Notes under the pieces: generated by a model
What the model saw: only the letters and a program-made list of their open reading frames with translations
Told to the model about the DNA's origin: nothing
Databases searched by the model: none
Position numbers and translations under genes: made by a program
In this document: positions 4,491-10,092 of the stretch, in pieces
Position numbering within the stretch: the first letter of the stretch is position 1
Layout: each line of letters starts with the position of its first letter
NCBI GenBank assembly: GCA_023415475.1
Contig: JAEZKL010000168.1
Coordinates: 1 to 11,232 of the forward strand
Length of the DNA: 11,232 nt
From: Bacillota bacterium
GTDB taxonomy: Bacteria > Bacillota > Clostridia > Lachnospirales > Lachnospiraceae
Direction of reading: 5' to 3'

Positions 4491-6359
4491 ATGAATTCTA
4501 TGAAGAAGCGAGTAGTATCACTGGCAGTGTGTGTGGTCATGCTACTTTCTCTACTAACGACCACGGCCATTGCAGCGCCCGTTATCACCATTAATCAACA
4601 GCCTGCGGTATCCACCACCGTCACGCAAGGCAGTATTTCCGGCAGCTTGACCGTGGACGCAAGCGAAGCAACAGGAATGAAGTTATCCTATCAGTGGGCT
4701 GTAAGTAAGACGGGCAAGAATCCCCCACTCGGCACGAAGATTTCGGGTGAGACAAGCAGCAGCTTTGCCATTCCGAAAAATTTAAAGGTGGGAACCTACT
4801 ACTATTTCTGTGTGGTAAGTGCGGATAGCAATAATTCTGTACGCACGAATATTGCAAAGGTCGTGGTAAAGGCTCCGACGGAGTCTGCGCCGGTAACAAC
4901 CGTAACGGAAACACCTACGATAACAGAAATACCTACCGTTACGGAAACACCTACCGTAACGGAAACACCTGCCGTAACGGAAACACCTACCGTAACGGAA
5001 ACACCTACCCCATCTGTAACACCTACCGTAACAGTAACGCCTACCCCGGCGGTAACACCTACCCCAACAGAAATACCTTTGCCTATATTTCAAAAAGATA
5101 AGCAAGGAAGTAACGTTTTAACAGTACAGTCCTCCGCCACTGGAAAAACCGATTTTAATCAACCTAAGCTTGGGATCGGTATCGATATATTGCCCTCCAA
5201 TTCCAAAGCGGCGGTTTATTTTGGCAGTTATCCGCAAAATTCTAAAAAAGCGAATGATATGTCCCCGATCAAATGGCTGACGACCACAAAGCCATTGGAG
5301 AAAGATGCCAATTACAAGCCCTATATGGACGCCTTGTATACCCCAAATGCAATCACGATGATCAGCGAAAAAGTTTTGGATGCCTGTGAATGGGTTGACC
5401 ATAAAAAATGGTCAATTTTCAACAAAAAATGGAAAATATACAACAAAAAATGGTTGGTTCCGTATTCCAAATCCAAGGTGTATAAGACGGAAAGAGCCAT
5501 TGAGAAAACAGCTTTTAATACAATTGAGACTGCTTCGATTGCGAAGGCCCAAATATTTACAGCAGGCGGAAATGTCGGATTTAGTACCTATAAAGGATCC
5601 GTGTCAAGCGAAACGACGCAGCAACTGATTTACTCGCCTTATTATACGCTCAAGGACGAATCTAGCATATACAATGATATCGGATTTGATGTTAATGCTC
5701 AAGCTACGACTTATGCCGTGTCAAAGGGTCTTAAAAACGAGAAATACGGGGCGAGCTACTGGTTCCGCAAGCCTGTGTGCGGCAGCCTCGACGTCACCAA
5801 AAGTAAAGCTTACGAAATGTATACTTTTATGAGCCATATTGCCAAGGAGGGCGACATAAGAATCGTAACATACGGATCTAGCAAAGACCAAACGCTTGGT
5901 GTACGACCTCTGACAAGGCTAAAGGGGGAAGCTCTGATCCTTGTTTCCCAGGTGGACCAAAAGGCCACGGGCGTTATTGTTAATGAAGATATTCCATCCG
6001 CTAAATTCCCTGAATATGAACTGACCCTTCTGGACTCCTCACGTAAGTTTACTGCCAGTGCCAACGGTCAGGGCGTATGTGAAAGTAACTGGATCGTTCC
6101 CGTTACCTATAAAAATGCTAAAACAGGGGCAAGCGAGTATATTTCTTATACCCTAACCGACGAAAATAACAATGTTATGGAATACCGCCGTGTCAAGGCC
6201 TCCAATGCGGCTTCCGGAGACTTCAATGTGTCAATTCCTATGTCGGTACTGACCGGAAATGTGTATAAATTAAATGTCTTTAACGAGCAAATTACACCCG
6301 GTTATTACAGCGACTATGCCAGCCCCATGTCTGTTATCACTATCAATATTCCCCGATAG
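4491..6359 (+). CDS. Secreted Ig-like / Thr-Pro linker / DUF6273 protein
   Basis: 622 residues. Residues 1-29 are a Sec signal peptide (KKR, hydrophobic core, then a likely cut after AIA). Residues 30-128 read as a bacterial Ig-like domain (QQPA near 36, SYQWAVSK near 66, GTYYYFCVVSAD near 101). Residues 138-196 are a Thr/Pro/Val/Glu linker made of six-residue units such as VTETPT. From about 235 to 480 is a DUF6273-type domain: VYFGSYPQN at 242-250, PIKW at 259-262, ISEKVLDA at 291-298, YWFRKPVCGS near 423-432 and LGVRPLTRL at 469-477. Residues 505-622 form a C-terminal beta-rich module with the FNEQ motif near 597-600. Residues 305-325 carry three KKWxIxN-type heptads within the DUF6273 domain. 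There is no sortase motif or lipobox, so it is probably released or held by the Ig-like part. The ribosome site AAGGAGAG precedes the ATG. Base composition is visibly richer in G+C than the neighbouring genes, suggesting a different origin. Function is unknown; adhesion or surface display is a guess. Confidence 0.92.
   Translation: MNSMKKRVVSLAVCVVMLLSLLTTTAIAAPVITINQQPAVSTTVTQGSISGSLTVDASEATGMKLSYQWAVSKTGKNPPLGTKISGETSSSFAIPKNLKVGTYYYFCVVSADSNNSVRTNIAKVVVKAPTESAPVTTVTETPTITEIPTVTETPTVTETPAVTETPTVTETPTPSVTPTVTVTPTPAVTPTPTEIPLPIFQKDKQGSNVLTVQSSATGKTDFNQPKLGIGIDILPSNSKAAVYFGSYPQNSKKANDMSPIKWLTTTKPLEKDANYKPYMDALYTPNAITMISEKVLDACEWVDHKKWSIFNKKWKIYNKKWLVPYSKSKVYKTERAIEKTAFNTIETASIAKAQIFTAGGNVGFSTYKGSVSSETTQQLIYSPYYTLKDESSIYNDIGFDVNAQATTYAVSKGLKNEKYGASYWFRKPVCGSLDVTKSKAYEMYTFMSHIAKEGDIRIVTYGSSKDQTLGVRPLTRLKGEALILVSQVDQKATGVIVNEDIPSAKFPEYELTLLDSSRKFTASANGQGVCESNWIVPVTYKNAKTGASEYISYTLTDENNNVMEYRRVKASNAASGDFNVSIPMSVLTGNVYKLNVFNEQITPGYYSDYASPMSVITINIPR
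4902..5077 (+). repeat. 18-bp in-frame tandem repeat encoding the Thr/Pro linker
   Basis: Nine complete 18-bp units and one partial unit run from 4902 to 5077 on the pattern GTAACGGAAACACCTACC. Units 1-6 are nearly identical and encode VTETPT variants; units 7-10 diverge (PSVTPT, VTVTPT, PAVTPT, PTEIP). The length is a multiple of three, so slipped-strand changes would alter linker length without breaking the frame. Confidence 0.95.
5403..5459 (+). repeat. 21-bp triple repeat encoding KKW heptads
   Basis: The string AAAAAATGG recurs at 5403-5411, 5424-5432 and 5445-5453, exactly 21 bases apart, with AAC before the second and third copies. It encodes KKWSIFN, KKWKIYN and KKWLVPY. The A6 runs are also potential slippage sites. 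Confidence 0.9.
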
Positions 6360-6423
6360 ACAACGCCTGATACAAATGTAATATGTATTAACTGGCGACA
6401 GTCTGAGGACAAAAATAAAACAG

Positions 6424-6480
6424 GAGGGTGATCCCGAAGTAACTTGCTAAAGCAAGAAGCTTTTGGATCACCCTCTTTGT
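6424..6480 (+). terminator. Terminator of the secreted-protein gene
   Basis: GAGGGTGATCC (6424-6434) pairs perfectly with GGATCACCCTC (6465-6475), with an inner hairpin CTTGCT (6443-6448) and AGCAAG (6451-6456). A short TTTG tail follows. It lies 65 bases after the stop codon. Confidence 0.75.
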
Positions 6481-6656
6481 TCATAAATGTATGCTTTTTT
6501 CCTGGGAGTTTTATGATGAATTGAACATAAGGGTTCTTTGACTCAGGGATTGTTGCGTATCCGGAAAATTTGTCTTGGGAGGTTTTTGCATTGTCTTAAA
6601 GAAAAATTTAATAATATAAAGATATATAATAATATATTTATAAAAGTAAAGAAATA
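6481..6656. other. Non-coding spacer before the Fic gene
   Basis: No ORF with a ribosome site is supported. TCCTGGGAGTTT at 6500-6511 is identical to one arm of the hairpin repeat at 7735-7746, possibly a fragment of a third copy. The right half becomes very AT-rich toward the Fic promoter. Confidence 0.4.
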
Positions 6657-6665
6657 TGATATACT
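6637..6665 (+). promoter_or_regulatory. Extended -10 promoter of the Fic gene
   Basis: TGATATACT at 6657-6665 contains TATACT (6660-6665) with an upstream TGN, the extended -10 pattern. A TTTATA hexamer at 6637-6642 sits 17 bases ahead. The start codon is 21 bases downstream, so the leader would be very short. Confidence 0.55.
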
Positions 6666-6686
6666 AGTGAAAAGGAGTGTGTTTAT

Positions 6687-7610
6687 ATGCCGATTCAGTA
6701 TACAAAGCTATTTCAATTACTTTCAGAAAAAAACATTTCCAAAACCCAACTACAGAAGCGTATAGGAATGTCTTCTACTACGATGGCAAAACTTTCGAAG
6801 AACGAGAATGTTTCAATAAAAATTATTGAAGATATTTGTAAAGTATTAAATTGCCAACCGGGTGATATTATGGAGATGAGTAACATTACGGATAATCATA
6901 TACTTAACCTGCTTAGAGAAGAAAAAGGTATGAAGTTAAAGGGTGGATTATATCATCAAACACAAGTTAAATTAGCTTACAATTCAAATCGTATTGAAGG
7001 TAGTAGACTGTCAGAAGACCAGACCAGATATATATATGAAACAAATACAATTGTTACTGAGAAAGAGGAAACGGCATCCGTTGATGATATTATTGAAACA
7101 ATAAATCATTTTCAGTGCTTTGACTACATGCTAGATATAGCAGATCAAAAATTATCGGAGGATATTATAAAAGTCTTTCATAAAATTTTAAAAAATAATA
7201 CTTCTGATAGTAGAAAAGAATGGTTTAATGTGGGTGACTATAAAATGAAGCCAAATATGATTGGGGATCAAAAAACAGTTGCACCTTCAAAGGTAAAAGG
7301 TGAAATGACAAAATTGCTAATTAATTATAATCAAATTTCAAATGTGACATTTGAGGATATTATTGAATTCCATTATAACTTTGAAACTATACATCCATTT
7401 CAAGATGGAAATGGAAGAGTTGGACGAATGATTATTTTTAAAGAGTGTTTGAAAAATGGGGTAACTCCATTCATTATTGATGAGCAACATAAATTATTTT
7501 ATTATAGAGGTTTAAACGATTTTTCGGAGGAAAGAGGATATCTGATAGATACTTGCTATTCGGCGCAAGATAGATACAAGGAATTAATAGAATATTTTTC
7601 TGGAGAATAG
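6687..7610 (+). CDS. HTH-Fic family protein (predicted AMP-transferase)
   Basis: 307 residues. Residues 1-65 are an XRE/Cro-type helix-turn-helix (ISKTQLQKRIGMSSTTMAKL near 17-35, then VLNCQPGDI). Residues 85-307 hold the Fic fold, whose members transfer AMP or another nucleotide to a hydroxyl side chain of a target protein. The catalytic loop HPFQDGNGRVGR at 236-247 is complete, with His236 as general base. SNRIEG at residues 100-105 fits the inhibitory helix consensus [ST]xxxE[GN], placed N-terminal to the core as in class II, self-inhibited Fic proteins. The ATG is set by AAAGGAG nine bases upstream. The gene is monocistronic, with its own promoter and a terminator near 7840. The HTH suggests binding to its own promoter or to another target. 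A separate antitoxin is not needed if the inhibitory helix works in cis. The target is unknown. It is AT-rich relative to the gene before it. Confidence 0.95.
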   Translation: MPIQYTKLFQLLSEKNISKTQLQKRIGMSSTTMAKLSKNENVSIKIIEDICKVLNCQPGDIMEMSNITDNHILNLLREEKGMKLKGGLYHQTQVKLAYNSNRIEGSRLSEDQTRYIYETNTIVTEKEETASVDDIIETINHFQCFDYMLDIADQKLSEDIIKVFHKILKNNTSDSRKEWFNVGDYKMKPNMIGDQKTVAPSKVKGEMTKLLINYNQISNVTFEDIIEFHYNFETIHPFQDGNGRVGRMIIFKECLKNGVTPFIIDEQHKLFYYRGLNDFSEERGYLIDTCYSAQDRYKELIEYFSGE

Positions 7611-7618
7611 GGTGTTAA

Positions 7619-7801
7619 GAAGACCTGAGAGATGTTGTGGGTAAAACACACTTAACTAACACTCCCACCAAAGAATCCGGCATTAATGCGGTTCTACAGT
7701 TCTCAAACAGCTATCTCGTAGAGATTCAAAAAGCTCCTGGGAGTTTAACTCCCAAGGAGCTTTCTTATGTGACGGATGACGCGGATGATACTATTGCTTA
7801 G
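7619..7801 (+). pseudogene. Possible gene tail of 60 codons without a good start
   Basis: An open frame from the TAA at 7616 to the TAG at 7799-7801 encodes a protein-like sequence with TNTPTKESGINAVLQFSNSY, then IQKAPGSLTPKELSYV and an acidic end DDADDTIA. It has no ATG; GTG 7637 is the only plausible start and has a poor ribosome site. The stop lies eight bases before a strong terminator, as for a normal gene end. Copy 1 at 4191-4270 keeps IQKAP, SYxxDDADxTI and the stop at the matching place. In copy 1 one base is lost and another gained between these blocks, so the frame is restored. It may be the 3' remnant of an unidentified gene, or a non-coding hairpin repeat that happens to be open. 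Confidence 0.4.
7694..7710. other. 15/17 match to the 3' end of rpsI, candidate att relic
   Basis: CTACAGTTCTCAAACAG matches CCACAGTTCTCAAAGAG at 201-217 inside rpsI, including a 12-base identical core ACAGTTCTCAAA. Duplicated 3' ends of this kind mark the distal boundary of elements that integrate into conserved genes. No integrase is in the window, and the match is short enough to be fortuitous. Confidence 0.4.
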
Positions 7802-7841
7802 AGATACTAAGCCCGGAATGCTTGCATTCACGGGCTTTTTT
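7711..7841. repeat. Modular hairpin repeat, copy 2
   Basis: The order is a CTATCTCGTAGAGAT module (7711-7725); a near-perfect 34-bp palindrome with AAAGCTCCT (7730-7738), GGGAGTTTAACTCCC (7739-7753) and AGGAGCTTT (7755-7763); a spacer CGGATGACGCGGATGATA; a degenerate second module; and a complete terminator hairpin. It aligns with 4197-4302. The palindrome has changed relative to copy 1 (TTTAA for TATA at the centre) but stayed symmetric, which points to selection for the hairpin. Confidence 0.75.
7809..7841 (+). terminator. Rho-independent terminator downstream of the Fic gene
   Basis: AAGCCCG (7809-7815) pairs with CGGGCTT (7831-7837), stacked on GAATGC (7816-7821) with GCATTC (7824-7829) and one bulged A. 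Six T residues end the structure. It isolates the transporter operon from the Fic side. Confidence 0.9.
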
Positions 7842-7941
7842 ATAAGTGTTTTTATTATTTATACAATGTATAAAAAATTGTAATTATTACCATGGTCAAG
7901 CCATATATTTATTCTGTAGTAAAACAAACTATATAATTAAT
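7842..7941. promoter_or_regulatory. Leader region of the transporter operon with a 15-bp palindrome
   Basis: TTATACAATGTATAA at 7859-7873 has 7-base arms around a single central base and is a candidate operator. TTGTAA (7878-7883) and TATATT (7904-7909) are the nearest promoter-like hexamers, but their 20-base spacing is too long for a confident call. No ORF is present. Confidence 0.35.
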
Positions 7942-7948
7942 AAGGAGG
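7942..7948 (+). promoter_or_regulatory. Ribosome binding site that sets a TTG start
   Basis: AAGGAGG lies eight bases before TTG 7957. The signal peptide begins exactly there (MKIKKLIAIML), and no in-frame ATG precedes the hydrophobic core, so TTG is the supported start. Confidence 0.85.
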
Positions 7949-7956
7949 AATAAGCT

Positions 7957-9660
7957 TTGAAAATCAAAAAACTAATCGCGATCATGCTAATAGTTGCGCT
8001 AACACTACCTATGAATGTGTTTACAACCGCGAGCGCAGCAAAAAAAACTAATTATCTTACGATTATGTCACAGGAGAGTAATGGTTGGGTAAGAAACTTT
8101 AACCCGCTTATTAACAATGCTTTACACGCTTCTTTGGGGTTTATGTTTGAGCCATTGGTTATTTTTGATAGCTTCAACAATAATAAGGAAACGCCATGGC
8201 TTGCTGAAAAGATTGTTACAGAACCTGATTTTAAAACTCTAACTGTATACGTACGAAAGGGTGTTAAATGGAGCGATGGTAAAGATTTTACTGCAAAGGA
8301 CGTTGCATTTACCTTCAACTATACAAAAACACATCCGGAAATAGACAGAAATGGTGACTGGGATCACGATGGTGTAAAGGGGAGAATTGCTTCTGTTAAA
8401 GTAGTTAATAATTATACCGTTAAAATTGTCATGAAAGTAGCGAACCGTTTTGTTCGTAATAGTCTATTCTTCCAACGTTGGATGTTGCCGGAGCATGTTT
8501 ATTCAAAGGTAAAAAATCCTGCAACTTATGTGGACAAAAACCCTGTGGTTACAGGCGCATTCTCAAAAGTTAAGTCATTTAAACCGGAAATGATTGTACT
8601 TGATCGAAACCCTAAATATTGGAATGCTAAAAGTATAAGCGTTGATCAACTTCGTTTCCCGCAGTTTAATGGCAACCAAGCAGCACTTTCATTGCTTCAA
8701 ACAGGAGCTGTTGACTGGGCGCATATATTCATACCGGACGCAGAAAAGAACTATGTACAGGGCGATAAGAACAGAAAATACTGGTACGGCAAAAACGATG
8801 GTGTGCGACTTGCATTCAACTTTATGGATGAAAATGCTGATACCTTAAAGGCATTTAAGGATGTTAATTTCAGAAGAGCAGTATCATTATGTGTTGATAG
8901 AAAGGGTATCATTGATTCGGCCGTATACGGATATCTTTCAAAGGATGTTCCTCCGGTAACAGGTTTACCACCGGCATTAATGGGTTACGCTGATAAAACT
9001 GCACAGGCTGAATTAGCCAAGTATGCTAAATTCGACATTACCGCAGCTCAAAAGTTATTAGCTGATTCTGGATACAAAGATGTTGACAAAGATGGATTTG
9101 TAGAAAACCCGGACGGTTCCAAGCTTGCATTCGAAATTACATCACCTGCAGGTTGGACTGATTGGAATGACGGTGCAGCAATTGTTGCACAGGGACTACA
9201 AAAAGCAGGCGTCAATGCAACAGCAAAAGCGATCGATCTTGCAATGTATATTGAAAGCTGGAAATCCGGTAAGCATGATATTCTTTATGGTGGATATGGT
9301 ATTTCAGGAGATCCATATAGATTCTACTTTGACACAATCGGTGATCAATCAAGAATCAAAACAGATACCTGGTGGACAATTACTATGAATAACTATGCTA
9401 ATGATGAGATGACAGCTTTAATCGCTAGCATGCCAACTGCGAAGGATGCTGATTTAAAAACAATAACAGCTAAGATAGAACAACATTTTGCAAACAATAT
9501 GATTAATGTTCCATTATTCTACAATGGCAACTGGTTTGTCTACAACACCAGTAGATTTACTGGATGGGCTACGGAAGATAATGTAGTATGTAATCCTGCA
9601 AATGTTCAACATGACTCAAAACTTTTACAGCTTATGCTATTAAAGCCTGTAAAAAAATAA
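7957..9660 (+). CDS. ABC transporter substrate-binding protein, family 5
   Basis: 567 residues, extracellular. Family-5 binding proteins capture oligopeptides, nickel or, in several anaerobes, oligosaccharides, and deliver them to the Opp/Dpp-type permeases encoded downstream. Residues 1-27 form a signal peptide with a likely cut after ASA. Typical blocks follow: GWVRNFNPLINN near 43-54, FMFEPLVIFD near 62-71, VRKGVKWSDGKDFTAKDVAF near 99-118, FRRAVSLCVDRKGI near 307-320 and a long C-terminal lobe. The WxRNFNP pattern is one I associate with sugar-binding members, but this is not decisive. There is no lipobox cysteine at the signal peptide end, unusual for a Gram-positive binding protein. Two Asp/Asn-rich segments (DRNGDWDHDG and DVDKDGFVENPDG) resemble calcium loops. 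Separated from the first permease by 432 bases of structured DNA. Confidence 0.95.
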   Translation: MKIKKLIAIMLIVALTLPMNVFTTASAAKKTNYLTIMSQESNGWVRNFNPLINNALHASLGFMFEPLVIFDSFNNNKETPWLAEKIVTEPDFKTLTVYVRKGVKWSDGKDFTAKDVAFTFNYTKTHPEIDRNGDWDHDGVKGRIASVKVVNNYTVKIVMKVANRFVRNSLFFQRWMLPEHVYSKVKNPATYVDKNPVVTGAFSKVKSFKPEMIVLDRNPKYWNAKSISVDQLRFPQFNGNQAALSLLQTGAVDWAHIFIPDAEKNYVQGDKNRKYWYGKNDGVRLAFNFMDENADTLKAFKDVNFRRAVSLCVDRKGIIDSAVYGYLSKDVPPVTGLPPALMGYADKTAQAELAKYAKFDITAAQKLLADSGYKDVDKDGFVENPDGSKLAFEITSPAGWTDWNDGAAIVAQGLQKAGVNATAKAIDLAMYIESWKSGKHDILYGGYGISGDPYRFYFDTIGDQSRIKTDTWWTITMNNYANDEMTALIASMPTAKDADLKTITAKIEQHFANNMINVPLFYNGNWFVYNTSRFTGWATEDNVVCNPANVQHDSKLLQLMLLKPVKK

Positions 9661-9705
9661 TTAATTAATCAAGGGGATGTTTCTAAACTCGAATAATTGA
9701 TTGAT

Positions 9706-9855
9706 ATAAGAGTAACATGCATCCCATAATACACGGTTTGACGAACAGATTGCTAATTTGTTAGACAATAGCAAACATATATGTTTGATAATGGTTTACA
9801 AATTAGTAAGATGTCCGTCAACCTGTGTGTGAGGGATGCTGATACTCTTATTTTT
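9706..9855 (+). ncRNA. Long nested stem-loop 1 in the transporter operon
   Basis: The arms pair in order: ATAAGAGTA (9706-9714) with TACTCTTAT (9843-9851); GCATCCC (9719-9725) with GGGATGC (9833-9839); ACACGG (9731-9736) with CCTGTGT (9822-9828) including a wobble; TTGACG (9738-9743) with CGTCAA (9816-9821); TAATTTGT (9754-9761) with ACAAATTA (9798-9805). At the tip is the 16-bp palindrome CAAACATATATGTTTG (9772-9787). TTTTT at 9851-9855 follows the last arm, so it could act as a terminator. It may be a structured RNA, an attenuator, or a MITE-like insertion; no target duplication was seen. Confidence 0.7.
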
Positions 9856-9891
9856 AAACAATATCTGCTGTTCTGAAACAGCCCCTACTTG

Positions 9892-9926
9892 ACAATTGAA
9901 AGTACGCATAGCGTACTTTCAATTGT
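9892..9926 (+). promoter_or_regulatory. Perfect 16-bp stem-loop 2
   Basis: ACAATTGAAAGTACGC (9892-9907) is the exact inverse of 9911-9926, with a 3-base loop ATA. It is followed by ATATAGATAG rather than a T run, so it is not a standard terminator. It could block 3' exonucleases and stabilise the binding-protein mRNA. Confidence 0.8.
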
Positions 9927-9957
9927 ATATAGATAGTTTAGCTATTAATGAATTGAA

Positions 9958-10019
9958 CAATGTAATTCCGGAGATCTATAGATTGAATTTAAATATCAGC
10001 TCTCGCCGGAATTACATTG
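9958..10019 (+). promoter_or_regulatory. Perfect 14-bp stem-loop 3 with 34-base loop
   Basis: CAATGTAATTCCGG (9958-9971) pairs exactly with CCGGAATTACATTG (10006-10019). The loop contains ATCTATAGAT and ATTTAAAT palindromes. No T run follows. It ends 57 bases before the permease ribosome site. Confidence 0.8.
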
Positions 10020-10076
10020 ATCCTATACAAAAAAACTATATATCAACTTTTGAATTTTTATAAAGATCATATACTT

Positions 10077-10084
10077 GGAGGTGA
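10077..10084 (+). promoter_or_regulatory. Full-length Shine-Dalgarno that sets a GTG start
   Basis: GGAGGTGA is fully complementary to the 16S rRNA tail and lies eight bases before GTG 10093. The upstream in-frame TTG (10075) is adjacent to this site and cannot be the start. Confidence 0.85.
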
Positions 10085-10092
10085 GGATAGCT

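Noticed and set aside
4902..5077. Tandem repeats considered as a CRISPR array
   Set aside because: Units are 18 bases with no spacers and are read in frame as protein.
4782..5105. Minus-strand ORF with Cys/Arg/Tyr repeats opposite the Thr/Pro linker
   Set aside because: It is the antisense reading of the 18-bp coding repeats, and the opposite frame encodes a protein with a signal peptide and known domains.
5380..5628. 82-residue ORF within the secreted-protein gene
   Set aside because: It is a frame-shifted shadow of the KKW repeat region, and the main frame is continuous across it.
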